DNA of 64,000 nucleotides from Gordonia sihwensis NBRC 108236 (GTDB taxonomy: Bacteria; Actinomycetota; Actinomycetes; Mycobacteriales; Mycobacteriaceae): assembly GCF_000333035.1 (NCBI RefSeq), contig NZ_BANU01000015.1, positions 62,001-126,000 of the forward strand, given 5' to 3'. The notes under the pieces were generated by a model. That model was not told where the DNA came from. It did not search any database and was given only the letters and a program-made list of their open reading frames with translations. Every line of letters begins with the position of its first letter. Within the stretch, counting starts at the first letter, position 1. Shown in pieces: positions 46,845 through 55,562 of this stretch. The translations under genes and the position numbers were made by a program.

Positions 46845-47313
46845 TGTGACTCAGCAGAGCACGGCGGTCGCGCCGTCGAACGGTCTTCCGCTCGGCACCG
46901 TCGTCACCAGCAGCGGCCGCATCTCGGCCGCGCTGTTCCCGGGCGACGGCTTCGGCACCCCGCCCTTCACCCGCGACGAGTTGATCATGCTCGACGACGC
47001 TCTCAGCCAGGCCAGCGAGGTCGCCCTCGTGCGCTTCTCGGTCTACATCGGCGAGTTGGGATCCGACCCGGTCGCCGGCGCCCGCGAGATCCTCGCTCAG
47101 GCGCCCGAGCCCGCCCACGGCGCGCTCATTGCGGTGTCGCCGAACTCGAAGGACGTCGCCGTCGTGTCCGGTGCGCTGGTCGCGGGCCGGGTCAACGACC
47201 GCGTCGCGGAGCTCGGCGTCTCGGCCGCGCTGTCGTCGTTCAAGCGGGGCGACCTGATCGACGGACTGGTCTCCGCGCTGCGCGTGATGGCCACGGCTGT
47301 CGACCGTCCCTGA
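46831..47313 (+). CDS. DUF5130 (TPM-like) family protein
   Basis: A 160-residue actinobacterial protein. The segments LPLGTVVTSSGRIS, PPFTRDELIMLDDALSQASEV and SPNSKDVAVVSGALVAGRVND mark the DUF5130 family, which has a TPM-like fold. In mycobacteria its neighbour is the oxidase subunit CtaJ, and the gene pair overlaps here, so a role around cytochrome oxidase is likely but unproven. I chose GTG 46831, 8 bases after GAGGGAGG; the frame is open further upstream. A terminator follows 15 bases after the stop. Confidence 0.8.
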   Translation: MASGDVTQQSTAVAPSNGLPLGTVVTSSGRISAALFPGDGFGTPPFTRDELIMLDDALSQASEVALVRFSVYIGELGSDPVAGAREILAQAPEPAHGALIAVSPNSKDVAVVSGALVAGRVNDRVAELGVSAALSSFKRGDLIDGLVSALRVMATAVDRP

Positions 47314-47328
47314 ATCCGACTCACCGAC

Positions 47329-47356
47329 ACAGGCCCCGCCGAACGGCGGGGCCTGT
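47329..47356 (+). terminator. Terminator hairpin between DUF5130 and pepN
   Basis: A perfect 12-bp GC-rich stem (47329-47340 with 47345-47356), GAAC tetraloop, followed by CTCGTTTCG. It lies between convergent genes and may serve both. Confidence 0.82.
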
Positions 47357-47388
47357 CTCGTTTCGCTGGGCTGATGCCCGCGGGCGCG

Positions 47389-49971
47389 CTACTCGGACGA
47401 GCGGCGGTCGCGGTCCCGGGCGCGCAGTGCGCGGGCGGTGGAGTCCCGGCCTTCGGCGATCAGACGCGCCAGGGCGGGCGGATGGTCACCGGCCAGGAAG
47501 GCGTCGGCCTTCTGCAGCGCCGCGTCGGTGATGTCCCAGGACGGGTAGAGACCGATCACGACCGTCTGCGCCACCTCGCTCGTGCGCCGGTCCCACAGCG
47601 CCGCGACCTCGTCGAAGTAGCGCTGCGTGTAGTCGGACAGCAATTCCGACTGGCCGGGACGCACCAGACCCTCGACGATCGACCGCACGGTGACGTTGGC
47701 GATGCCGTCGTCGTCGAAGGCACGCGTCCACGCGGTCGCCTTGGCCTCGGCGTCGGGTCGCGCCGCGCGCGCCGCCTCGGCGTGCCGTGCACCGGCCGCG
47801 GTGTTGTCCCTGCGGGCCTCCGCGTCGATCACGTCGTCGCCCACGATGCCGTGGGTCGCGAGGGCTTTCACCAGCTTCCAGCGGAGTTCGTCGTCGACGA
47901 CGAGGCCCGGCAGTCCGTGATCGGCCGGCTCGTCGCCGTCGAGGAGCGCGCGCAGCAGCGGCTGCTGGTCGTCGCGGGTGACGCCGCCCAGCAGCGCGTT
48001 GACGAAGGCGAGCTGATGGTCGGAGCCGCTCTCGGCGTTCTGTGCCAGAGTCAGCAGGCGCCCGGCGAACGTGGGCCATCCGGTCTGCGCGGCCCAGGCG
48101 GGGTCGGCGTACGACTCCAGTGCGGTGACCGCCTGCAGTAGGACCCGCTGGACCACGCCGACTTCGGATTCGGCTCCGATGCCTTCGCCGACGAGCGTCA
48201 GGAAGTCGCGTGCGCTCATCTCGGCCTGCCTGGTCATCTCCCACGCGGCCGACCAGATGAGCGTCCGGGGCATCGGGTCGGCGATGTCGGCGATCCGAGC
48301 CGTCGCGGTGGCCAGCGAGTCGGCGTCGAGCCGTACCGACGCATAGGTGAGGTCGTCGTCGTTGAGCAGTACCAGTCGGCCCCGCTCGACGCCGATCAGG
48401 TCGGGAACGTCGGTGCGCGGACCCTCCACGTCGAGCTCGACGACGTGGCTGCGGACGAGCTTGCCTCCCTCGTCGGCGTACACGCCGATCCGCATGCGGT
48501 GCACGCGCGTCTCTCCGGCACCCGGCGCCGCGCCCTCCTGCAGCACCGCGAAGGAGGTGAAGCGACCGTTCGCGTCGGTCTCGAATTCGGGGCGCATGAC
48601 GTTGATGCCCGTGGTCTTGAGCCACTGCGCACCCCAGCCCGACAGGTCACGGCCCGACGCCCGTTCGAGCGAGCCGAGCAGGTCGGCGAAAGTGGCGTTC
48701 GCGAAGCGGTGCTCGGCGAAGTACTCCCGCAGGCCGGTGAGGAAGGGTTCCAGCCCCACGTAGGCGACGAGCTGCTTGAGCACCGACGCGCCCTTGGCGT
48801 AGGTGATGCCGTCGAAGTTGACCTCCACCGCGGCGATGTCGGGGATGTCGGCGGCGATCGGATGGGTGGACGGCAGTTGGTCCTGCCGGTATGCCCACGA
48901 TTTCTCGACGTTGGCGAAGGTGGTCCACGCGTTGGTGTACTCGGTGGCCTCGACCTGGGAGAGGACCGAGGCGAAGGTCGCGAACGACTCGTTGAGCCAG
49001 AGGTCGTCCCACCACTGCATCGTGACCAGGTCGCCGAACCACATGTGGGCCATCTCGTGGAGCACCGTCTCGGCGCGACGCTCGTACAGGTAACGGGTCA
49101 CCCGCGACCGGAACACGTAGTCCTCGAGGAAGGTGACGGCGCCGGCGTTCTCCATGGCGCCGGCGTTGAACTCGGGGACGAACAGTTGGTCGTACTTGCC
49201 GAAGGCGTACGGAACCCCGAAGACCCGGTGGTAGAAGCCGAATCCCTGCTTGGTCTCGGCGAAGAGGCGCTCGGCGTCCATGTGCTCGGCGAGTGATGCT
49301 CGGCAGTAGAGGCCCAGGGGGATCGTCCCGTGCTCGTCGGAGTACTCGTCGTTCCAGACCGCGTACGGTCCGGCGATGAGGGCGACGAGGTAGGTGCTGA
49401 ACCGTTCCGTAGTCGCGAACCGGTGTACCAGCGCGCCGTCGGCCGCGGTGCCGGGCTCACCGGTGGGGGCGCCGTTGGAGATCACCTGCCAGTTCCCCGG
49501 TGCGGTGACCGTCACCGAGTAGGAGGCCTTGAGGTCGGGCTGGTCGAAGCATGCGAACATCCGCTTGGCGTCGGCGGTCTCGAACTGCGAGTAGAGGTAG
49601 ACGTTGCCGTCGGCCGGGTCGACGAAACGGTGCAGCCCCTCGCCGGTGTTCGAGTACGCGCATTCGGCGACCACCTCGAGAGTGTTCTCCGCGGCCAGCC
49701 CGGGGAGCTCGAGGCCGGTGGACTCGTCGAAGGCACTCACGTCCAGTTCTTCGCCGTTGAGCGTCGCGGACACCAGCTTGGGCGCCACGAGGTCGATGAA
49801 GGTGGTGGCGCCTGCAGTCGCGCTGAAGGTCACGGTCGTGGTGGAGCCGAATCGCTCGGTGCCGGGGGCGCCGGCGCCGTCGGTGAGGTCGAGTTCGATC
49901 CGGTAGTTCTGGACCGAGAGGATGGCGGCGCGCTGCCGCGCCTGGTCACGTGTCAGATTTGGTGCGCTCAC
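47389..49971 (-). CDS. pepN: Aminopeptidase N (M1 family)
   Basis: An 860-residue zinc metallopeptidase that removes N-terminal residues from peptides. The M1 signature is complete: the [17 protein letters not shown] substrate-binding block, zinc site [28 protein letters not shown] (HExxH plus Glu 18 residues later, in pieces) and a conserved C-terminal helical ERAP1-like domain. I chose the GTG at 49971, which gives the [15 protein letters not shown] start of the actinobacterial family, though the frame is open upstream into the DsbA gene region. It is divergent from the DsbA gene, as in M. tuberculosis. Confidence 0.95.
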   Translation of the reverse strand: MSAPNLTRDQARQRAAILSVQNYRIELDLTDGAGAPGTERFGSTTTVTFSATAGATTFIDLVAPKLVSATLNGEELDVSAFDESTGLELPGLAAENTLEVVAECAYSNTGEGLHRFVDPADGNVYLYSQFETADAKRMFACFDQPDLKASYSVTVTAPGNWQVISNGAPTGEPGTAADGALVHRFATTERFSTYLVALIAGPYAVWNDEYSDEHGTIPLGLYCRASLAEHMDAERLFAETKQGFGFYHRVFGVPYAFGKYDQLFVPEFNAGAMENAGAVTFLEDYVFRSRVTRYLYERRAETVLHEMAHMWFGDLVTMQWWDDLWLNESFATFASVLSQVEATEYTNAWTTFANVEKSWAYRQDQLPSTHPIAADIPDIAAVEVNFDGITYAKGASVLKQLVAYVGLEPFLTGLREYFAEHRFANATFADLLGSLERASGRDLSGWGAQWLKTTGINVMRPEFETDANGRFTSFAVLQEGAAPGAGETRVHRMRIGVYADEGGKLVRSHVVELDVEGPRTDVPDLIGVERGRLVLLNDDDLTYASVRLDADSLATATARIADIADPMPRTLIWSAAWEMTRQAEMSARDFLTLVGEGIGAESEVGVVQRVLLQAVTALESYADPAWAAQTGWPTFAGRLLTLAQNAESGSDHQLAFVNALLGGVTRDDQQPLLRALLDGDEPADHGLPGLVVDDELRWKLVKALATHGIVGDDVIDAEARRDNTAAGARHAEAARAARPDAEAKATAWTRAFDDDGIANVTVRSIVEGLVRPGQSELLSDYTQRYFDEVAALWDRRTSEVAQTVVIGLYPSWDITDAALQKADAFLAGDHPPALARLIAEGRDSTARALRARDRDRRSSE

Positions 49972-50041
49972 GGTGTCAACAGTAGTGGCGGGTGGCCTCC
50001 GACGCCGCCGGCCGCCGCCTCGACGGTGGTTGAATGGGTGC

Positions 50042-50662
50042 ATGGCTGAGAACGCTTCCTCCACCGACCGCGTCGACTTCTGGTTCGATCCGCTCTGCCC
50101 GTGGTGCTGGATCACCTCCCGCTGGATCCTCGAAGCCGAGAAGGTCCGCCCGATCGACGTGAACTTCCACATCATGAGCCTGGCGGTTCTCAACGAGAAC
50201 CGGGACGTGCCCGAGAGCTACCGCGCAATGCTCGATACGGCATGGACGCCGGTTCGGGTGCTCGCCGCGGCCGCCGCGCGCCACGGGGAGCAGGTGCTGC
50301 CGCGCCTGTACACCGAGATGGGCACCCGGTTCCACAATGAGGGCGTCAAGGATTACGACATCGTGATCCCGGCTGCGCTGCAGGCCGCGGGTCTGGAGGC
50401 CGACCTCGCCGGTGCCGCCGATTCCACCGAGTTCGACGGCGCGATCCGGGTCAGTCACCACGCGGGCATGGACAAGGTCGGCGACGACGTCGGGACTCCC
50501 ACCATTCATGTCAACGGCGTCGCCTTCTTCGGCCCGGTGCTGTCGCGGATTCCGCGCGGCGAGGACGCCGGCCGCGTCTGGGACGGCACGGTGGCGTTGG
50601 CCTCGTACCCGCACTTCTTCGAGCTCAAGCGCACCCGCACCGAGGATCCCGAGTTCGGCTGA
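50042..50662 (+). CDS. DsbA-like mycothiol-dependent disulfide reductase
   Basis: A 206-residue thioredoxin-fold protein with an inserted helical domain. The redox motif is Cys19-Pro-Trp-Cys22 in [14 protein letters not shown]. The cis-Pro region is [13 protein letters not shown]. It corresponds in position and motif to M. tuberculosis Rv2466c, a mycothiol-dependent reductase that can also reduce nitro-drugs, but reduction of any particular substrate is inferred here. The start is ATG 50042; the upstream frame lies inside the pepN front end. Confidence 0.92.
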   Translation: MAENASSTDRVDFWFDPLCPWCWITSRWILEAEKVRPIDVNFHIMSLAVLNENRDVPESYRAMLDTAWTPVRVLAAAAARHGEQVLPRLYTEMGTRFHNEGVKDYDIVIPAALQAAGLEADLAGAADSTEFDGAIRVSHHAGMDKVGDDVGTPTIHVNGVAFFGPVLSRIPRGEDAGRVWDGTVALASYPHFFELKRTRTEDPEFG

Positions 50663-50676
50663 TCGGTTCGCGCGCC

Positions 50677-51699
50677 TCAGTAGGTGCGGGTCTGTTCGAG
50701 CTGGTTGGGCAGGCTGCCGGGAGCGGTCGAGGCCGGTGGCGCCGGCGGCGGCACGGGCACCACGTTGCCGCTGCCCGAACCGCGCACGAACTGCCTGGGC
50801 CGCAGCAGAATCGCACCGGCGCGTGTCCGGTCGCGCAGTGCCGCCGCACGCCAGGTGAGGACCGGATGCGACGCCACCGCGTTCGCGAGCGTGACGAAGA
50901 AGCCCTTCTCGTGGACCGCGCGGTCGGCGAACTGATCGAAGTCGACGGCACTGAGCAGGTACTTGCCGCCCGCCAGGAGGCCGATCGCCGCGTGCGCGCC
51001 GTCGGGACGGGTGTAGTAGCCGTAGTTGTCCGCCGTGTACTCCTGCGAACGTGAGAGAAGCGATCCCAGTAGGGGGAGCCCCATGATGAGACTGCTGAAG
51101 AGCTGTCGCCAGTAGGAGACGTGACCGGCGGCGATGTGTCCCACCTCGTGGCCGATCACGAACTCGAGGGCCTCGGGACTGCGTGCCCGGCCGCCGACTT
51201 CGAACAGGTCCGAGTACACCACCACGTAGCGGCGGAACCCGTGCCCCGAGGCGAAGGCGTTGATGGCGCCGTTGCCGTTGACGACGTATCCGTCGGGCAC
51301 GTACTCCATTCCGTAGCGGGCGGCTGCCTCCACCAGCATGCGATAGCCGTCGGGGAACTGCGTCGGGCTCAGCTGCACCGCGTTGACCCGCATATTCGCG
51401 TAATTCAGACCGCGTCCGAGGAACACGAGCAGCGGAAGCGCGAGCGCGAGCAGCAGCCATTCGGAGACCGCGCCCACGGCGACCAGCACGACCACCACCG
51501 CGTACGCCGCTACCGCCATGAGCACGCCCACCACCAGCACCGGGATCTCCCACGGGTGACGCCGCGGCGCGCCCGCGTAGGCGGCGGGCGGTCGCCACAC
51601 GGCACCGGGGCCGGGCAGATCGACGGGCGGTTCGACGATCAGCGGATCGTCGACGCCGGGGACTGAGGGAATGGGCCCGTGGGTATCCACGACCACCAA
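50677..51699 (-). CDS. M48-family membrane metallopeptidase
   Basis: A 340-residue zinc peptidase related to HtpX/Ste24. After a Pro-rich cytoplasmic N-terminus come two membrane helices (around residues 52-95). The zinc site is FVIGHEVGHIAAGHVS, with the third ligand Glu in RSQEYTADNYGYY. The tail is Pro-rich. It starts at TTG 51699, 8 bases after GAGG; GTG 51696 or 51690 are alternatives. Its place between dsbA and rpiB is not in the mycobacterial order I recall. A role in membrane-protein quality control is inferred. Confidence 0.85.
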   Translation of the reverse strand: MVVVDTHGPIPSVPGVDDPLIVEPPVDLPGPGAVWRPPAAYAGAPRRHPWEIPVLVVGVLMAVAAYAVVVVLVAVGAVSEWLLLALALPLLVFLGRGLNYANMRVNAVQLSPTQFPDGYRMLVEAAARYGMEYVPDGYVVNGNGAINAFASGHGFRRYVVVYSDLFEVGGRARSPEALEFVIGHEVGHIAAGHVSYWRQLFSSLIMGLPLLGSLLSRSQEYTADNYGYYTRPDGAHAAIGLLAGGKYLLSAVDFDQFADRAVHEKGFFVTLANAVASHPVLTWRAAALRDRTRAGAILLRPRQFVRGSGSGNVVPVPPPAPPASTAPGSLPNQLEQTRTY

Positions 51700-51752
51700 T
51701 CTACTGGCCTCCCCGTGCCGGTCCGCCGTCGCGCAGGCCCTAGACTGACGCC

Positions 51753-52226
51753 ATGCGGATTTATCTCGGTGCCGACCACGCGGGCTTCGAACTCAAGAAC
51801 CAGATCTCCGAACATCTCACCGCGGGCGGCCACGATGTCGTCGACTGCGGTGCGCACGAGTACGACGCCCTCGACGACTACCCGGCGTTCTGCATCGCGG
51901 CCGCGCAGCGCACGGTCGCCGATCCCGGCAGCCTCGGAATCGTCTTGGGCGGCAGCGGGAACGGTGAGCAGATCGCCGCGAACAAGGTTCCCGGCGCGCG
52001 CTGTGCGCTCGCGTGGAGCGTCGAGACCGCGCAGTTGGCGCGCCAGCACAACAACGCGCAGCTCATCGGCATCGGCGGACGCATGCACTCCAAGGAGGAG
52101 GCGCTGGCGATCGTCGATGCGTTCATCTCCACCGCGTGGTCGGAGGAACCGCGTCACCAGCGTCGTATCGACATCCTCGCCGAGTACGAGCGCACCGGCG
52201 AGGCACCCGCGCTTCCCGGCGAGTAG
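51753..52226 (+). CDS. rpiB: Ribose-5-phosphate isomerase B
   Basis: A 157-residue RpiB/LacAB-family isomerase of the non-oxidative pentose phosphate pathway. The N-terminal YLGADHAGFELKNQI, VVDCGAHEYDALDDYP and GIVLGGSGNGEQIAANKVPG blocks contain the substrate-binding Asp and the glycine-rich phosphate loop. In the mycobacterial enzyme a Glu replaces the catalytic Cys of E. coli in this loop, and GSGNGEQ fits that pattern. It starts at ATG 51753 and lies 6 bases before the glycosylase gene. Confidence 0.94.
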   Translation: MRIYLGADHAGFELKNQISEHLTAGGHDVVDCGAHEYDALDDYPAFCIAAAQRTVADPGSLGIVLGGSGNGEQIAANKVPGARCALAWSVETAQLARQHNNAQLIGIGGRMHSKEEALAIVDAFISTAWSEEPRHQRRIDILAEYERTGEAPALPGE

Positions 52227-52232
52227 CAGGCG

Positions 52233-53051
52233 GTGCCCGAAGGGCATGCGCTGCACCGGCTGGCCCGGCGGCAGCAACGTCTCCTCGGCGGGCAGCGACT
52301 ATCCGTCTCCAGTCCCCAGGGCCGCTTCGCTCACGAAGCGGCCCTTCTGGACGGTATGGTCTTCCGCCGCGCCGAGGCGTGGGGCAAACATCTGATCCAC
52401 CGCTACGACGACGGTCGCCGCGGCACCGCAGCCACCCGCCGGATCGTCCATATCCACCTCGGCATCTACGGCACCTTCCGCGAAGAAGCGCTGCCGATGC
52501 CGGAGCCGACGGGACAGGTCCGGATGCGGCTGATCGGCGACGTCCTCGGAATCGACTTGCGCGGGCCCAATGCGTGTGAGCTGTACACGCCTGACGATCT
52601 CGACGCCCTCGTCGCCCGGCTGGGACCGGACCCGCTGCGCCCGGACGCCGATCCGGAGATCGCGTGGCGCGCCGTATCCCGGTCGCGCCGGGCCATCGGT
52701 TCGCTGCTCATGGACCAGCGGGTGATCGCGGGCATCGGCAACATCTACCGCGCCGAGGTCCTGTTCCGCGCCGGTGTCGACCCGCATCGCCCAGGTGTCG
52801 CGGTGACCCGCGACGAGTTCGACGAGATGTGGGCCGATCTCCTTCATCTGATGCCGATCGGGGTGCGGCGCGGCCACATCCACGTGGTACGGCCTTCCGA
52901 CGATCACGGCGCCCCCGCGTATGCGCCCGACCGCCCGCGGACCTACGTGTACCGCAGGGCGGGGGAGCCGTGCCGGTTGTGCGGTACCACCGTCGCATCC
53001 GAGCAGATGGAGGGCCGGAACCTCTTCTGGTGCCCGAACTGTCAGCGGTGA
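52233..53051 (+). CDS. nei2: Fpg/Nei-family DNA glycosylase
   Basis: A 272-residue bifunctional DNA glycosylase/AP lyase for oxidised bases. MPEGHALHRLARR gives the catalytic N-terminal Pro-Glu. The helix-two-turn-helix runs through RVIAGIGNIYRAEVLF, and the C-terminal zinc finger uses Cys pairs in PCRLCGTT and FWCPNCQR. The gene matches the Nei2 position between rpiB and tig in M. tuberculosis, hence the symbol. GTG start, 6 bases after rpiB, so the two are co-transcribed. Fpg activity cannot be excluded. Confidence 0.9.
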   Translation: MPEGHALHRLARRQQRLLGGQRLSVSSPQGRFAHEAALLDGMVFRRAEAWGKHLIHRYDDGRRGTAATRRIVHIHLGIYGTFREEALPMPEPTGQVRMRLIGDVLGIDLRGPNACELYTPDDLDALVARLGPDPLRPDADPEIAWRAVSRSRRAIGSLLMDQRVIAGIGNIYRAEVLFRAGVDPHRPGVAVTRDEFDEMWADLLHLMPIGVRRGHIHVVRPSDDHGAPAYAPDRPRTYVYRRAGEPCRLCGTTVASEQMEGRNLFWCPNCQR

Positions 53052-53143
53052 GTACCCACCTCGGGTGAGCCGGTCGAAGTCCTCAGCGTTTCCTCATCCT
53101 CCACCGGATGCGACTCAAAGACTCATGGCGCATGCTCGAAGAC

Positions 53144-54022
53144 ATGGGTGCGACACTGAAATTCACGGTTCTGGTCGTGGGTGGCACGGGGGAGTCGTTC
53201 GACGGCGACACGCGGACCGAGGTCACCGGACTCCTGCGGGCGGTCACCGATCGCCTCGACGCCCGCTTCGAATCCCGGTGGGTGGGCTACCCGGCCAGCT
53301 ATGGTCCGGCACCCGCGCACGACGGCGTCAGCTACGTCGAGAGCGTGTCGGCCGGCGTGACCAACCTGGCGCGGGCCATCGCTGCGGCGGAGCGGCCCGT
53401 GATGCTGATCGGCTACTCGCAGGGAGCCGCGGTGATCAGGACGCTGCTCGCCCACCCGGCGAGTCTGCGCTTCGCGGGCGCGATCGCGGCGGTCGGTTTC
53501 GTCGCGGATCCGAATCAGCCGCCCGGCGTGATCGACGGCTGCAACGGCTGGGGTGTCGCCGGCCCCGGCGCGGATCTGCCCGACGATCTCCCCGCGTACT
53601 GGGTGGGAGCGCCGTCGGACATGATCTGCAATGCCAGTGACGATTCGTTGATCCGGGACATCGCCGACCTCACCGACTCGTTGTCGCTGACCGCGCTGCG
53701 ACAGTGGGTGGTCGACGCGACGGCTCGGGTGATGAGCCGGCGCATGCAGAACGCGGATGCCACCCGCTTCTCGCCGGCTCAGTGGCGCCGGGATGTGGTG
53801 CGGCTGCGCACCGCGGCCCGCGAGATCCGCGGATACCTGCCGCCGACCGTCGAACTCGGCCGCTGGCGGGTGCGCAATCCGCTGGGGGGACGTCACGTCT
53901 CGTACGCGAGCGAACCGTACCGTCGCGCCCCGATGACGGCGCCCGACACCACCGGATGCGAGACGCTGGCCCACTGGCTGCAGTTGCAGGCGACCATGGG
54001 AGAGCTCAGCCGCGCCGGGTGA
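53144..54022 (+). CDS. Alpha/beta hydrolase, cutinase/LysB-like
   Basis: A roughly 292-residue single-domain alpha/beta hydrolase. The nucleophile elbow is LIGYSQGAAVI (Ser about 90). Downstream, CNGWGVAGPGADLP and WVGAPSDMICNASDD supply the likely catalytic Asp and structural cysteines, and GRHVSYAS may hold the His. The layout resembles the cutinase/phage LysB group, which cleaves mycolate or other esters at the cell wall. No signal peptide is visible from this start, so it may be cytoplasmic or mis-started; ATG 53108 and 53132 are alternatives. In M. tuberculosis a lipase-like gene (lipP) sits at a similar location, but I see no beta-lactamase motif here. Confidence 0.72.
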   Translation: MGATLKFTVLVVGGTGESFDGDTRTEVTGLLRAVTDRLDARFESRWVGYPASYGPAPAHDGVSYVESVSAGVTNLARAIAAAERPVMLIGYSQGAAVIRTLLAHPASLRFAGAIAAVGFVADPNQPPGVIDGCNGWGVAGPGADLPDDLPAYWVGAPSDMICNASDDSLIRDIADLTDSLSLTALRQWVVDATARVMSRRMQNADATRFSPAQWRRDVVRLRTAAREIRGYLPPTVELGRWRVRNPLGGRHVSYASEPYRRAPMTAPDTTGCETLAHWLQLQATMGELSRAG

Positions 54023-54033
54023 CGCGCACACGA

Positions 54034-54072
54034 AAGCCGGGCCTCCCCGATCTGATCGGGGAGGCCCGGCTT
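54034..54072. terminator. Bidirectional terminator hairpin
   Basis: A 17-bp stem (54034-54050 with 54056-54072) with a TCTGA loop lies between the convergent hydrolase and L,D-transpeptidase genes, with AA on one flank and TT on the other. Confidence 0.85.
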
Positions 54073-54110
54073 CTGATGTGTCTCTGACAGTATTCGTCAG
54101 TGCACGCCGA

Positions 54111-54806
54111 CTAGTCTCCGGTGTACTGACCGCCGACGGTGCCGCGGACGACGATCGGGGTGCCCTGACCGATGTTGTCGTACACCCACTTGCCGTTCTC
54201 GGTGCTCACGTTGATGCAGCCGTGGCTGGCGTTCGAGACGCCCTGCTGAGCGACCGACCAGGGAGCGGCGTGGATGAAGATACCGTCCCACGACATGCGC
54301 GTGGCGTACTCGACGTAGGTGCGGTAGCCCTCGGGCGAGTCGACCGGCACTCCATACGTGGAGCTGTCCATGTACATGTCCCGGTACTTCTCCTTGGTGT
54401 GGTACACGCCATTAGGAGTCGGGTGCTTGTCGGTGCCCATCGAGATCGGCATCTGCTTGACGAACTCGTGGTTCTTCCACCAGTAGATCTGGTGGTCGCC
54501 GTCGACTGCGAGCGCGACCCAGCCGGTCGGGCTCTTGACGTTCGGCTCAGCAGGCACGGCCGGCTTCTCCGGCGTCGTGGTCTGCGGCTGAGGCTTGGGC
54601 TTGGGCTTCGGCGCGGGCGCCTGCGGCAGCCCGGGCACGGTCGGCAGATCGGGGACCTGGACCGGCGGAAGGCCGGGAACGACGGTGACCGGCGCTGCCT
54701 CGGCCACTGCGGGCGCCCCCATCGCCAGCGCAGCCGCACCGGCTGCCACAGCAACGACTCGAGCGGTCCGGCTCACCCGGCGGCTCGAAGACTTGGTGGA
54801 AAACAC
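54111..54806 (-). CDS. L,D-transpeptidase (YkuD domain), secreted
   Basis: A 231-residue cell-wall enzyme that forms 3-3 peptidoglycan cross-links. A signal peptide spans about residues 1-38 (VAVAAGAAALAMGAPAVAEA). A Pro/Lys-rich linker follows (PAPKPKPKPQPQTTTPEKPA). The YkuD catalytic domain covers about 100-230, with active site SHGCINV preceded by GIFIHAAPW. It lacks the extra Ig-like domains of larger mycobacterial Ldt enzymes. Start is GTG 54806 behind AGGTAG. The domain is complete. Confidence 0.9.
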   Translation of the reverse strand: MFSTKSSSRRVSRTARVVAVAAGAAALAMGAPAVAEAAPVTVVPGLPPVQVPDLPTVPGLPQAPAPKPKPKPQPQTTTPEKPAVPAEPNVKSPTGWVALAVDGDHQIYWWKNHEFVKQMPISMGTDKHPTPNGVYHTKEKYRDMYMDSSTYGVPVDSPEGYRTYVEYATRMSWDGIFIHAAPWSVAQQGVSNASHGCINVSTENGKWVYDNIGQGTPIVVRGTVGGQYTGD

Positions 54807-54954
54807 GTGGTCTCTACCTTCATTTCGTGGTCGTGAACTAGCGCCACCCCCGTGGGCGCTCGAAGAGTATCGTTACACAACCGTTGTACCCGCGCCAACA
54901 CATTCCGGGTGAACTTCACCTGTGAATCGGGCGAATCGGCAGCTCAGTGGGGTG

Positions 54955-55485
54955 TCATCGGTCACAGGTGGTGGAGTGGGTGGTGATCACGACGACCGCC
55001 TCGGCCGGACCGTCCGGCGCGGCGAAGACGTGTTCCCGGTCGCTGGTCCACGCGTGGCATTCTCCTGCGTGCACCGTCGCGGGACGGTCGGCGACGCCGA
55101 CGATCAGCGTCCCCGAGACCACCGACAGCTGTTCGCGCACCCCTTCGCCGTGCGACGGCGACACATGGCGCGCCCCTGCGGGGAACTCGAGGCGGAACAC
55201 CTCGATGGTCGCGCCGTCGAGATGTCGCGTCGACAACAGCACCGTCACCATGCCGCCGGCCGCGGTGCCGTGTGCGCCGGGAGTCTCGCCCAGCATGCCG
55301 GTGAGAGGGACGTCGAGCGGCTCGCACAGGGCGTAGAGGGTTTCGATGTTGGGATTGCGGCGGCCGCTCTCGATCTCCGACAGCGTGGCCTTGCCGATGT
55401 CCGCACGGCGCGCCAGCTCCGACAGGCTGAACCCGCGTGCGAGCCGAAGCTCGCGCAGCCGGTCGGCGATTCCGAGGTCGTTCAC
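54955..55485 (-). CDS. XRE-family regulator with C-terminal cupin
   Basis: A 176-residue regulator. The helix-turn-helix covers about residues 6-62 (RLRELRLARGFSLSELARRADIGKATLSEIESGRRNPNIETL, given in pieces). A cupin follows, with SHGEGVREQLSVVSGTLIVG and a HAGECHAW segment as likely ligand or metal contacts. It is divergent from the BenE-type transporter gene and shares a short gap that holds a tandem operator. It probably senses a small molecule related to that transporter or to CbiZ. Start is GTG 55485. Confidence 0.88.
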   Translation of the reverse strand: MNDLGIADRLRELRLARGFSLSELARRADIGKATLSEIESGRRNPNIETLYALCEPLDVPLTGMLGETPGAHGTAAGGMVTVLLSTRHLDGATIEVFRLEFPAGARHVSPSHGEGVREQLSVVSGTLIVGVADRPATVHAGECHAWTSDREHVFAAPDGPAEAVVVITTHSTTCDR

Positions 55486-55521
55486 GTCTGCCGATGGTAC
55501 GGCGGGAACACCCTCAGGACC

Positions 55522-55555
55522 GTTCGGTTTACAGAACGTTCGGTTTATGGAACGG
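55522..55555. promoter_or_regulatory. Tandem overlapping operators between the XRE-cupin and BenE genes
   Basis: Two copies of CGTTC-8 bases-GAACG (55522-55539 and 55538-55555) overlap by 2 bases with a 16-base period. In both, the spacer begins GGTTTA. They lie 37-70 bases from the regulator start and 8 bases before the transporter start. This is almost certainly where the XRE regulator binds, and binding would block the transporter ribosome entry region or promoter. Confidence 0.75.
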
Positions 55556-55562
55556 TAGTCCC

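Noticed and set aside
54807-55562. Cobalamin riboswitch upstream of the BenE-cbiZ genes
   Set aside because: The gap to the regulator is only 77 bases and holds the tandem operator; no room or B12-box-like sequence was seen.
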